Source: Selaginella moellendorffii (lineage: Eukaryota; Streptophyta; Lycopodiopsida; Selaginellales; Selaginellaceae). From it: a DNA stretch of 64,000 bases. The position numbers and the translations under genes were made by a program. Below the pieces are notes generated by a model. That model searched no databases. It saw only the letters and a program-made list of their open reading frames with translations, and was not told the origin of the DNA. How positions within the stretch are numbered: position 1 is the stretch's first letter; each line of letters starts with the position of its first letter. Location of the stretch: positions 4,851,882 to 4,915,881 of the forward strand of contig NW_003314261.1 in assembly GCF_000143415.4 (NCBI RefSeq). The letters are read 5' to 3'. This document shows positions 46,101 to 57,000 of the stretch, piece after piece.

Positions 46101-49002
46101 TTTTTTCCTTTCAAAGTTTCCCCTTGCTTTTTGTCCCTGCCCACTTTTATAACATGCAAGGAGCCAAAAAGATGTGTGCCTTGGCAAAATGCCCAAATGG
46201 CCACTTGCAAGCCAGGTCAAAGGGGTTTTACATGGAAGCCTTGAAAAAAATTAAAATGGGGGTGGAGAATTGCAGCTGGTCAAAGCTTTTATATGCATAT
46301 GAAGGGATCGTGGTTTCACTACAGTGTCCCAGTGACAGGCCAGACCGTCTTGAATTTGCGATTTGAATGGTGGCCCGAGAATGAATTCCAATGAATGGTG
46401 GGCTTGTTCAAACTTCTCCAGAAGAGTCAACCCTTCTGGGCCTTTGTTTACTCTGGCTTTTACTGCTGTGTAAGCGGCATTTTTTATTTCACCTCGTGGT
46501 GAAGTTCTTACCTTGGATGGTGAAATTAATAAATGTTAGAAACGTAGTAAACAAGAAGTGATTTCCTTAGATTGACAAGACTCTAGGCAAATATCAAATC
46601 TTATACATGGGCTGAAATCTTTGGATTTATGGAACGAACAATGGTAAGGTAACCAGATTTTCTTGCATAGTGTGATGGGGTGAAAAATTACCACATCAAA
46701 GTTGGCAGATCAGCAAAAATTAACGCATCACCCTGATGTCACTGGGATCTCCACCCGTTTGTTTCTATTAACAAAATGCCTAAACCGGATTAAGCACCTT
46801 TTAAAGGAGGCGTATACAGGCCGCCATTCGCGAGTGTTCGTGTTCCACGCGCACAGACCGCGCGAATTATTTTAAACGTCGTGCAGATTGGTGGTGGTCC
46901 AAAAAGAATTTGCTTAGAAAAATGGCCAGCCTTGTTCTTCTTGTGTTCACAAGAAAGAAACTAAAGAAAGATCAATCTTACTTGTCGCTGGCTCGAATCA
47001 AACAAGGAGCGAATGGAAACAACCAAGCCAAGCCTGGAACAGAGAGGTTAGAGGAAGAAAGGAAAGAAAGGAAAAGAGAAAACTATGGAGAGATTGCTTA
47101 CCAGAAACCAGGAATGGGGGATCCCAGCCTAACTCTTCTCCCACTCGTGATCAGTGAGAAATGAATCGAGAGCGACTCGTAAAGCTCGCTTTCATTCGCT
47201 CGGCGGCCTGCTTAAAAATCCGATTGAAAGGGACGAGCAACAAACGAACCAAACTGCAAGTGCCACTTAAATCAGTGAATTGTCCAAGAAAAAGAAAAAA
47301 AGCAAGTGGATTACTTACGAGAGACCAGAGAATCAGTAACCAGGGGCAAGAACACTGTTGTTTGCCACTCCGAGCGAGAGAATCTCCTCCAAAGTACTAA
47401 AATGGCGATGAAAGTGATCTTCCACAACTGTAGAGTTTGGTCCCCACTGCCTCAGTGGTGCTCCTCCTCTAGAAAAGTTCGCGCACACTTCTCAAGGATA
47501 CTTATATCTCCATCTTTTTTTTTTCCCTCTCTTTTTTTCCTGTTTTTTTCGGTTTTTTTTTTCCTCTCTCTCAGCTGATTCTTACCTCCATGGAGTTCCT
47601 GCAAGTGGCTTCGTCCGACAAAGATAGACCACGCAGGGGACGAACTTGGGCATCAAGACTGCTCCTTTACTCTTTTTTTTTGTCGATTAAAATCCGCGAC
47701 GCTTTGGTCCGAGTCCTGGCAGACAGCGGCCGCATGCATGAGTAGCAGAATTAATCAGCTTGCCTCCCACTAACCTCGACGTGCTTGGAGCCTGTTCCTT
47801 GTTTGTTTGGTTTGATACTTCTCCTCCGGCTTAGCATTTCTCCGCCTTTTCTTTAATGGTACCAAGGCATCTCTCATCCAAATCCCCTCTGTTCCAGCCA
47901 CCACCATTCATGCCAGGCTCCGCTCTCGAGGCCTTCCGATTCTTCCTTTCGCGATTTCCCGTGAGCTTTCCCTGTTCCACACATATATCCTCGGGATGGC
48001 CAGTTAGAAGCGATGAATATTTCAAGTAGAAAAGCACAAGGAATCAATGGATGCAAAGCAAGCAAGCAAGCAAAGCGCACGCAAGCAAGGCAAGCAGTGC
48101 TCCCTGGAAAACTGAGCTCCGACAGGATGGTCAAGTGTCACCTTTACTTCACACACATTGTCCTGCTCCTCGTATTTTCTAAAGCCAGAAGAAGTTTTCC
48201 TTCTGGTATCGAGCTCCTCCCACTGGACTGTGTCCTTGAGTCGCTAGAAGTTAGATATCTGGCATAGAAAACGAGTCAAGCTGGGTACCTGGCTTATAAA
48301 TCGATAGCCTCTCGGCACATCACAGCGTCACAGCAGCAGCATTGGATTCAATGAAGCATGTGTAGTTTATAGTCGGGCTTTGGAGCAAGTAGAGCGTGTA
48401 GCATGGAAACACGATCACCGATTGGTACAATGGCGGCACTAAAAAAGGAAGAAAAAGAAAACAAAGTTAATGGCTTCTCGGCCAGTCCACTCTTGGTGAC
48501 AGACCTTACGCTGGTTGGCCCCCACAAAACTTAAAAGAAGAGCGTGGACGCGTTAGCTCCTTAGCCGCGTCCCTGGAAAGAAAAAAAAACTCACTGTCAA
48601 TATCTGAGGAAAACGAAGTGAACTAGCATGTCCGACTCGAAACAGGAATGCAGAAACAAAAACGAAACAGTTTCCACCAGAAACAAGAAAGAACAGAGGC
48701 CTTACCGCGAGACGTGAAAAAACGGGAGGAAGAAGAACTTAAGATTGTGTAGAAGAGGATAACTCAGTCATGGATAAAAAAACAGAATTGTCGCTGCCAC
48801 TGTCTCCCACTACAGAATCCAAAAAAAAGAAGGAGAATTAGAACCGGAAGGTAAAAACAAAGAGAAAGAACATACCAAATCAAACGTAAAACAAAGCGAA
48901 AGAACGAAAGGCCAATGGCGAAGAACAAAAGGAAATGAAAACCAAAGCGAAATGAATGAAGAAGAAAGAAGGGAGATGAGAAAGCGAAAGAACTTACCAC
49001 TC
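43116..49002. other. Long gene-poor region, 5.9 kb
   Basis: The WRKY promoter/leader (CT-rich tracts at about 43337-43372 and 43441-43480) and then DNA with only short frames. Candidates read and not supported: 43564-43869 (-), 44688-44969 (+), 46910-47164 (+) and 48013-48267 (+). Local features are a strong hairpin at 44528-44558, a GTT repeat near 45895-45910 and an AAGC repeat at about 48056-48076. No RNA gene was recognised. Confidence 0.4.
44528..44558 (+). other. Perfect short hairpin
   Basis: CACCCCGC-A-CTTT, loop ATAAC, AAAG-A-GCGGGGTG: twelve base pairs around one A/A mismatch. It stands alone in non-coding DNA. Confidence 0.6.
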
Positions 49003-50496
49003 TTAGATGCTTGCGAGCAAGACATAGGCGGCACCTTTCCTCGGATTCAAGTCGACAATCCGGTTGGAGGCTCTGGACCCGCGCTCGCCATCGCGGTGCG
49101 TGGAGCAAGACGCGAGCAGGCACGTCCAGTCGAGAGGCTCCGGCACGAAAGGCATGGTTTGCAACAGCTCCTCGGCCTCCCTCACGTATCCGGCTCGTCC
49201 CAGCAAGTCCACCACGCAGCAGTAGTGCTGCTTGGTCGCCTTCGCGCAGTAGTCCAGCCGCATCGAAACGAAAGCGCCCAAGCCGCACTCCACGTCGCCC
49301 AGATGGCTCGCGGCGATGATCACGCACACAAACGATATCTCGTTGGGCATCTCCACCGCCTTCATCGCCTGGAAGAGATCGATGGCCTCGCGCCAGAGCC
49401 CGTTGGAAGCGTAGCCCGTGAGAATCGCGTTCCAGGACGAGACGTTCCTCTCCGGCAGCGAGCAGAAGAGCGCGAGCGCCTCGTAGAGTCGCCCGTTCTG
49501 CGCATACGCCGAGAGCATCGCGTTCCAGGCGATGGAATCCCCTCTCTCGATCGTGTGGAACATCTCTAGCGCGCGGTCGAGGCAGCCATTCTGCGCGTAC
49601 GCACTGAGCATCGCGTTCCAGGCGACGAGATCGGGATCCTTGATCCTGTCAAACATCTCTTTCGCGTCGCGCAAATGCCCGCTTTGGGCAAATGCCGTGA
49701 GCATCGAAGTCCAGGAGATGGTATCCCTTTGCTCCATCGCATCAAACACTGCCTTGGCCTCTGCGAGGTGATCGTTCTGCGCGAACGCGGAGATCATTGA
49801 ATTCCACGACGCTACCGATCGCTCGGGCATGGAATCGAAGACGTGCTTGGCGTACTCGAGATGCCCGGCCTGGGCATACGCGTGGAGCATCGCGTTCCAC
49901 GCGATCGCGTCCCTCTCGCGCATCTCATCGAAGACGAGCTTCGCATTGCCGAGATCGCTGTTCTGGGTGTAGGCCGAGAGCATCGCAGTCCAGGTGATGA
50001 GATCTCTCTCGGGCGCGCGATCGAAGAGGGATTTCGCCTCGGTCAAGAGGCCGCGCTGCGAGTAGGCCGCAAGAACAGCGTTCCAGGACACGAGATCCCG
50101 CCACGGCATTCCTCGATCGAACAGCGCCTTTGCCTGCGCGAGATTGCCCAACCGCGCGTACAGATCCAGCATCGTCGTGGCGATGACTAGATCCTGCTCG
50201 GGCATCGCGTCGAAGATCCGCTTGGCGTGCTCCAGATCGCCCGCCTGCGCGTACGCGGACAGCATGATCGCCCAGGAGAAGCAGTTCTTGGGCGCGATCT
50301 TGTCGAAGATGGCGCGCGCGAGCTCGATGCTGCCGCATTTGGCGTAGCGCTGGAGGAGCATGTTGGCGATCTTCACGTCCTCCGAGAGCAGATGGCGGAT
50401 ACTAGCGTGGATTTTCTTGATGGAGTGGATGCTTCTCGCGGATTGGATGAGCTGCAAACACTCGCGCTGATCTAGAAGATCCGGAATTGGCGGCAT
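49003..50496 (-). CDS. PPR protein, S-motif array, no DYW domain
   Basis: RNA-binding helical repeat protein, usually acting in mitochondria or chloroplasts. Intronless, 497 residues from ATG 50496 (MPPIPDLLDQRECLQLIQSA). About a dozen 31-residue repeats of the form AKRIFDAMPEQDLVIATTML / NAMLSAYAQNGCLDRALEMF follow without the alternating longer L motifs of most PLS proteins. The C-terminus has an L2/S2-like pair (HYCCVVDLLGRAGYVREAEE, LLQTMPFVPEPLDWTCLLAS) and part of an E motif, then stops at ASI. E+ and DYW editing domains are absent. No clear presequence is seen. The telo-box-like ACCCTAAAAA lies upstream at about 50561. Confidence 0.93.
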   Translation of the reverse strand: MPPIPDLLDQRECLQLIQSARSIHSIKKIHASIRHLLSEDVKIANMLLQRYAKCGSIELARAIFDKIAPKNCFSWAIMLSAYAQAGDLEHAKRIFDAMPEQDLVIATTMLDLYARLGNLAQAKALFDRGMPWRDLVSWNAVLAAYSQRGLLTEAKSLFDRAPERDLITWTAMLSAYTQNSDLGNAKLVFDEMRERDAIAWNAMLHAYAQAGHLEYAKHVFDSMPERSVASWNSMISAFAQNDHLAEAKAVFDAMEQRDTISWTSMLTAFAQSGHLRDAKEMFDRIKDPDLVAWNAMLSAYAQNGCLDRALEMFHTIERGDSIAWNAMLSAYAQNGRLYEALALFCSLPERNVSSWNAILTGYASNGLWREAIDLFQAMKAVEMPNEISFVCVIIAASHLGDVECGLGAFVSMRLDYCAKATKQHYCCVVDLLGRAGYVREAEELLQTMPFVPEPLDWTCLLASCSTHRDGERGSRASNRIVDLNPRKGAAYVLLASI

Positions 50497-50589
50497 TCTT
50501 CCCAAGAACCCTTAAAATCAGGGCCCCTGTTATTAGGGTTCTTGATTTCAAATGTAAAAACCCTAAAAAACAGGGGGTTTCTTTATATT

Positions 50590-51885
50590 TCAAGTCATAT
50601 AAGTGTAGCATAGAAGTGTCTTGGTTGGAGGCTGATCCAAAATTCTCCTGGATCCAACCGGCAATCCATACATTCTTTTCCACTCTACGTGATTCCTAGA
50701 GCTGGAGTGATGGATTTTCCCCCTCCATATGACCCATTCTTTGAAGAATGGAGCCTGATCAAGAGCTTCTCTAGAAACTGCGAAAAGATCACCATGCACC
50801 ACCAAAAGGTCCTTGATTTTCCCACCGCCCAGAAGCTCATCCTCGATTGGAACCCAATTCTTCTCCATTGATACATTACACCACATAATATCGCCCTCTT
50901 CTTCTCTGTACATAACAACGTTGATCGCATCGACCTCCATAGCCGGATGAAAGCAGCTTCGATTCACCACTGTGAGCCCTTTCACGGCCACTGCATCTTC
51001 CACTTGATCTTCCAGCTGTGGAACCCTGGGGAGCTCCTCCTCGATCTTCCACTCGTTACAGCGATCGTCGTACCTCACAACATTGATCGCAAGGCGATCC
51101 CAGTCCTTGACGAATCCATACATATCCTCCTTGGCGCAAGAGCTCAACGAGGAAGACGAAGATGCGATATCGCGGTATCGTTTCTCTGTTGCCGGTGGAG
51201 CCGATCGCACCTTTCCCGAGGATCTTCCGGATGATGGCTGTGGTGGCGAGCCCAAGCTACGAGTGATTCCAACGTTGCTACACATCCATTTCCCAGCGAT
51301 GGCGTAGACATCATCGCGTTCCATGTCATAAACCAGACACTCGGTCCTATACTCATTCCCGAGCTTCTTCTTTGGAGACCACTGCGAGTAGAGTTTGCCT
51401 TTGAACGCTACGGAATCCTTCCAGCCGGCAGCGCCGATCACCGGGAACAAATCCCACAACCACTTCCCTCGCCCAATGTCGAGCTTGGCGATCATGTCTC
51501 GCCCCTCACCACAGCCCTCTTTTCTAATCGTCCAGACAAGGATCATCCCTGACCAAGCCACCATTCTTGGTTGCCCTTGAGCATAGACCCGGATCTCTGG
51601 AAGCTTGATCCAGCCTTTGCCAGGCTCCTGGATCAAAGGAGCGAGATTGATCTTTTTGTCCCAGTCAGCATAGGTGCACACGAGATCTAGATCCCAGAGA
51701 CGTGGGAGCTGGAGCTCACGAGTTCTAAGCTCCAGGGCGGGGTCTGGAGTGTCGAGGAGGGATTTCCAGGCCTTGGAGAGAGCACGACATACCGGGCGAG
51801 TGTAGCATGGCAGCCTTGGAAGGATGTGTGCGACGAGCAAACGATCTGGCAGTCCTGGAAGTATACTATCGATCGCTTCTGCCAT
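50590..51885 (-). CDS. F-box protein with kelch-like C-terminal region
   Basis: Probable substrate receptor of an SCF ubiquitin ligase. Intronless, 431 residues from ATG 51885 (MAEAIDSILPGLPDRLLVAH). The F-box is residues ~9-50: LPGLPDRLLVAHILPRL, PVCRALSKAWKSLLDTPD. The rest has repeated blocks with WSGMILVWTIR, WKDSVAFKGKLYSQWSPKKK, NEYRTECLVYDMERDD, GKWMCSNVG and GDLFAVS spacing, like the diverged kelch region of plant F-box proteins. A Ser-rich insertion lies at about residues 205-250. Only 144 bases separate its start from the next PPR start. Target unknown. Confidence 0.87.
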   Translation of the reverse strand: MAEAIDSILPGLPDRLLVAHILPRLPCYTRPVCRALSKAWKSLLDTPDPALELRTRELQLPRLWDLDLVCTYADWDKKINLAPLIQEPGKGWIKLPEIRVYAQGQPRMVAWSGMILVWTIRKEGCGEGRDMIAKLDIGRGKWLWDLFPVIGAAGWKDSVAFKGKLYSQWSPKKKLGNEYRTECLVYDMERDDVYAIAGKWMCSNVGITRSLGSPPQPSSGRSSGKVRSAPPATEKRYRDIASSSSSLSSCAKEDMYGFVKDWDRLAINVVRYDDRCNEWKIEEELPRVPQLEDQVEDAVAVKGLTVVNRSCFHPAMEVDAINVVMYREEEGDIMWCNVSMEKNWVPIEDELLGGGKIKDLLVVHGDLFAVSREALDQAPFFKEWVIWRGKIHHSSSRNHVEWKRMYGLPVGSRRILDQPPTKTLLCYTYMT

Positions 51886-52029
51886 GAAAATCCACTGGAG
51901 CTTCTTCCTGTTTTGGTAGGTTTGATGACGGACCACACGAAGTTATAGATGAACCAAAAGGCTAAAGTTAAAAGAGAATATTCTTTGGCAGGATTTGAAT
52001 ATTCTGTGAATTCAAAAGTTTAGGGTTTT
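51886..52029. promoter_or_regulatory. 144-bp bidirectional promoter
   Basis: Lies between the F-box and PPR start codons. TTTAGGGTTTT at about 52020-52029 abuts the PPR ATG. Confidence 0.5.
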
Positions 52030-53982
52030 ATGGATGCCACAGAGCTTCTCAGATCCTGCAAGACGCTGCCAGCGCTGCGCGAAGCCAATGCTCGAATCCA
52101 GCACCTCCTCCCCAATTCCGCTCTGCTCGCGTCTTCTCTCATCCGGGCGTATGGAAGACTTGGCAGCATCCGCGACTCCCGCCGTGTTCTTGACGAGCTC
52201 GCGAATCCCCATCCCTTTTGCTGGATGGCGCTCCTCTCGGCCTACGCATCCAACGGGCTCCTCGACGAGGCCGAGGATCTCTTCCACCGGATGCCGGAGA
52301 TCTGGGACGTCGTCGCCTGCTCGGAGATGCTGCTCGCCGTCGCGCGCTCGCCGCATGGCAGGCGATCGCCGCAACGCGCCCGGGCGATCTTCGACGCCAT
52401 GCCCGCGCGCGATTCCATCGCCTGGACCGCCATGGTCGCGGCCTACACCAGCGCCGGAGAGCTCGCACGCGCCCACAGCCTCTTCCTCGCCATGCCCGAG
52501 CACGACATGGTCGCGGCCACCATCCTCCTCGACGCGCACGCCAAGATCGGCGACGCCGCGGCCGCGCGTGCCCTCTTCTCTGCCATGCGCTTCACGGACC
52601 AGATCTCTTGCACCGCAATGCTCACCGCACTGGGCGAGGCCGGGCATCTGGAAGATGCGGAGAGGATCTTCGCCGGCATGCCCGAGAGGGGCATTGTCTC
52701 CTCCACCGCGATGCTGGTGGCGCACGCCCAGGCCGGGCACCTGGAAGATGCCAAGCGGATATTCGACGCCATGCCCGCCGTGAATGTGGTCGCTTCTAAC
52801 GCCATGCTCTACGCATATGCCGAGGCCGGGAATCTCCGGATCGCGCGGCGGATGTTTGACGAGATGGACGAGCGCGATCTCGTGTCGTGGAACGCAATGC
52901 TGTCGGCATATGCCCAGGCGGGGGACCTCCACGAAGCTTCGCGGCTGCTTGACCGGATGAAGGAGTGGAACACGGTGTCGCTGACCGTGCTGGTGGCGGC
53001 GCACGGTCGGGCCGGGAATCTAGGCGAATCCAAGCGGATCTTTGACCAGATACAAGACCACAACGTCGTGGCGCGCAATGCGATGCTGGGGGCATTTGCG
53101 CAGGCCGGCCACGTCGGCGAGGCCCAGTCGTTGTTTGACTCCATGCTGGAGAGGAACGTGGTGACTTGTAACGCGATGCTAGCGGCAAATGCCCAAAACG
53201 GCCATCTGGAAGAAGCTAGATTTTTGTTTGATACCATGCAGGAGTGGAATTTAGTATCATGGAACACAATGTTGGATGGCTATGCCAGATTAGGATTTTT
53301 AGATTACGCGTTAGAACTCTTTTCGAGGATGAAGTTTCGCGATCTAGTGACATGGAACACGATGATCACAGCAAATGCCCAGAATGGGTATCTAGGCAAA
53401 GCTAAATCTTTATTCTACCAAGCACAATCACGAGATATTGTTTCATGGACAGCAATCGTCTCGGCACACGCCCAACACGGAGAAATCACTCAAGCATCGC
53501 GCTTTTACTTGTCAATGCCAGAGAGGGACCTTGCAGCCTGGAACGCAATGCTCGCAGCATTTGCCCAGAACGGGCATTCCCGGACGGCTTGCGAGCTCTT
53601 CCCGGGGATGAAAATGGTGGAGCGTCCAGACGACGTATCCTTCCTCTTGGTCCTCCACGCCACCGGACACCTGGGCGAGGTCTCTCGAGGCTTGAGCTTG
53701 CTGGCTTCCATGAGCTCCGACTATGGATTGACGCCCCGGAAGCTCCACTACTCTTGCATGGTCGATCTTCTCGCTCGCTCGGGATACTTGAGTGACGCCC
53801 AAGCTCTCATCGATTCCATGCCTTATGTCGAGGACGCCATGGAGTGGACTTGCCTCTTGGCCGCTTGCAAGGGCCACAAGGACGTCCACTTTGGCGCTCT
53901 CGCTGCAAAGAGAGTTCTCTCGTTAAAACCAAGTAATCCTGGAGCGTACGTAATGCTTGCCAATGTGTATCGCAAATCCTGA
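52030..53982 (+). CDS. PPR protein, long S-motif array, no DYW domain
   Basis: Intronless, 650 residues from ATG 52030 (MDATELLRSCKTLPALREAN). Around 17 repeats of 31 residues (for example SWNAMLSAYAQAGDLHEASR; CNAMLAANAQNGHLEEARFL). The C-terminus has the L2/S2-like HYSCMVDLLARSGYLSDAQA and MPYVEDAMEWTCLLAACKGH and an incomplete E motif ending NPGAYVMLANVYRKS. No E+ or DYW domain. The 5' half is GC-rich with strong C/G third positions. The 3' half, from about 53210, uses more A/T-ending codons, a compositional shift inside one gene that could mark gene conversion or unequal exchange of repeats. Confidence 0.94.
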   Translation: MDATELLRSCKTLPALREANARIQHLLPNSALLASSLIRAYGRLGSIRDSRRVLDELANPHPFCWMALLSAYASNGLLDEAEDLFHRMPEIWDVVACSEMLLAVARSPHGRRSPQRARAIFDAMPARDSIAWTAMVAAYTSAGELARAHSLFLAMPEHDMVAATILLDAHAKIGDAAAARALFSAMRFTDQISCTAMLTALGEAGHLEDAERIFAGMPERGIVSSTAMLVAHAQAGHLEDAKRIFDAMPAVNVVASNAMLYAYAEAGNLRIARRMFDEMDERDLVSWNAMLSAYAQAGDLHEASRLLDRMKEWNTVSLTVLVAAHGRAGNLGESKRIFDQIQDHNVVARNAMLGAFAQAGHVGEAQSLFDSMLERNVVTCNAMLAANAQNGHLEEARFLFDTMQEWNLVSWNTMLDGYARLGFLDYALELFSRMKFRDLVTWNTMITANAQNGYLGKAKSLFYQAQSRDIVSWTAIVSAHAQHGEITQASRFYLSMPERDLAAWNAMLAAFAQNGHSRTACELFPGMKMVERPDDVSFLLVLHATGHLGEVSRGLSLLASMSSDYGLTPRKLHYSCMVDLLARSGYLSDAQALIDSMPYVEDAMEWTCLLAACKGHKDVHFGALAAKRVLSLKPSNPGAYVMLANVYRKS

Positions 53983-54087
53983 CTCCAGAAAGAAAGCTCG
54001 AAACTAGATGGATTCCATAGTTCCTGAGAACTGGAAGAACAAGGTGTAAGCCACTGTTACTTACATGTATGAACACTATATGCTCTT

Positions 54088-57000
54088 TTAGCATATCCCT
54101 GGCTGCTCCAAAAACTGATTCTCGGAGCTGTGCAATCCATTTGCTGGACCAGGCAAGCAAGAATCTAAAAGCCGCGTCCCCCTAAAACCTTCTTCAACGT
54201 GGCCCTGCTGTGGAGTCGAGAGCTCGTCTGCGAAAACCATAGCGATGCAATCAGGCTGACATAAATAAACAAAGAAAGCATCGGCTTGCCTGCAATATCT
54301 CGATGTTCGTGTAGTCCGCTGTCCGAAACCCACAACTGTGAATTTGGCAGAACACCCACGTCTGCGAGTGTAGTCGATTCGTCAGTAAGCTCCACTTTCC
54401 CAAAATGAACTTCCTGGTTTTCTTTCACAACCTTCATCCAGGAAAAGAAAAGTGTTAGTTTAGCTGACGCGCTCAACGAAGTAACAGTACATACCCCGAG
54501 CCACTCCCAAATAAGCATCTTCAGCTGGTAGACCGTCGTGGTTCCAGAAACTGTGAGCTTCACTTGCTTGTTTCCGGTGGCCACAGTCCTGCGCGCACGC
54601 TTTGACGTTCTTCTCTCGGCGTCCTGGTTAGCCGCCGCAAAGACAAGAGAAGGAGGTGGCTCTTTCCCTTGGACAAGATCCACGGTGATAGTTGCATTGG
54701 TATAGTTAAGCTTGTGCACGAGTTCAGTAGTCTCCCGGTCGTCTATACACTCCCTGCAAACCTGTAATATAAAGCATTAGTAACGACAGCAAAATACTGG
54801 AACGGATTACCTCAGGTTCTGTTCTAAGAATAGGCAGTTTGAGTTCACTTAATTCTTTTTCTGGACGATCAGGCATTTGTGCTTCCTCAACATATGCTCG
54901 AATGCCCTTGCCAGCATTTGCATCCCACTGCTGACAAAAATAGACCCAATCATCTCGAGAGACCACAACTTGAACGTCATCCTTTACCAGATAACAGAAA
55001 GTCAGAGCTCAAAGTTCCCCAAGAAAAAACGGAAAACTCACAGAAGATGCTTTTTGTACGAGTTCTCCCCGCCTGGTCCTTGTTAAGGCTGGGGGATTAT
55101 AGAGAAGTCCACCATGCTGACCAAAATCACGTTAAAATTTATGCTGACAATCGAGTCCAATTTACCTTGCAAAGAAGAGACGAAAGAAACCTTTCGAGTC
55201 CCACAGGCTCCTCGATATCTAGCACATTTTTCCCACTGGCTCCGATGTACGCACGCCAGAGAGAAATCCAACTAGAGGGAACGAGGTAATAAACATCTCC
55301 GGGATTAAGTACGGGATTCCGTCCAGAAAATATTGCCTCCTGTTTCTGACGTTGTTCCATCTTTGTAGCTCTGAAAGATAGCATTAAGCATTTCGTTCTG
55401 ATTCTGGAGAGGAAGCTACCTTAAGTCGTTCTGCCTGGACAGAGTGTGTGAGTGCTCGGCTTCGCAAATCTTGCAATTCTCCGTGTTTACAGGAAACGGC
55501 TTGTGTCCACGTTGTTCTTCTCCGCCAACAACAACAGCATTTTGGTAAAAGTAGGACCATAAAACCTCAGGCACGACTTGCCGTTTTGCACCCGCAGCGT
55601 CGTCAGGAAGCAATGCATTGTGACGACAAGTTATGGCACTTGTTGGATTTAAATCACCATCTCCTAGTGTGTCCAGGGCAGCCTTCTTGCGCATCCATTG
55701 CACGAGCCTTAATAACAAAACAAGTCAGCTATGAAATAATGAAAAGGAAAGTTACCAGGATCTGGACACGTAAAACAAGTGACCTTCAACGCCCTTCCCA
55801 GCCATAACGTTTTCAGCCATTAATTTCATTGCTGCTCTTCCGCTTCGAAAGCTTTCTGCCGTAGCAGCAGCAGCAGCATCGGCATAAATACATTCGAAAC
55901 AACAGCTTTCCATGGTTACAACTGGCTGGCCTCCATACTGCAACTCAAAATAAAAGTCCTTGTCAGAAATTCAAATAGGAAAAAGAAAACGCACCTTCGA
56001 ATGCAAGCTCTGCCAAGCAGCATCGGATATGCATTTCATCAGTTGAATACTCTTGGGAGAAACACGTTCGTGTTCGCACAATAAGATGCTATTATCAATG
56101 GCCGATCTGTAACACCCGCAGAAAAACGTTTAAGATAAAACCAACGAGGACAGAAAGGCTTACGGTGGTTTTAAGCTGTCAGTCCAATTGCGGAGCCACT
56201 CTGCGGAAATCCAGAAGCCTTTTGGAGCTGTCGGTCGTGCATTAGCCAGAACCTCTCGAACTTCTGCCCTTCTTTCGACAATTCTCTGTTCCTCCTCATC
56301 CTTCATGAGATTGTAAACCTCGCAGCTACTCATAAGACTGTAATTCTGCTCATCGACTTCTGCCTTCAAGAACTCGGGTATACTCCTGACTGGTTCTTCG
56401 GCAACTCTCGGCGTGCTCGTTCGACGGGAAAACATTAGCATGTAAGCATCCGGAGACATCAGTAAATTGTCGTCCCTATCAGGAGATACCTTATCAAGTT
56501 TAGATGTTGGCTCTCCCAGAGGATTGGAGCCAAGCATCGTTACCTCCTCGTCGTCGAACTGCCACCACTGCCCCGTTCTCTCGTCCCTGATATGTACTAC
56601 GTAGTGTCCACTGCTGGCCATGTTGCCCTTGTGCATTAAAATCGCAAAAAGATCGTAGTGCGCTGGCTCGCCGGGAGAGCCATCGGATGTCACAGGCGAT
56701 ACTCGTCGTTCCATGTCCAGGACCTTTGGAAACATAAATTTTGACGTGACTTTCTTCTTCGTCGAAGTCTGTAAAGAAGAACAATAAGTCACTGAACATA
56801 AAACCAAAGGAGAACGACATACCTTGAGATTGAACACAAATCTCTTGAGCTGAAAATTCAAGACAGGAGGTAGTAATCTGAGCTTTGTGCTGTGCGTGGC
56901 ATCCACTCTAGCTTTGCAGTACTCGCAAAAGTACTGATTCTCTCCCGAAAGCTTCTCCTCGTTGAGATAATCATCCAGCGACTCTTCCAGACTCGAGAAG

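Noticed and set aside
52012-53004. 330-codon minus-strand frame antisense to a PPR gene
   Set aside because: Strong GC3 bias of the PPR gene removes stops on the opposite strand; the product has no independent motif.
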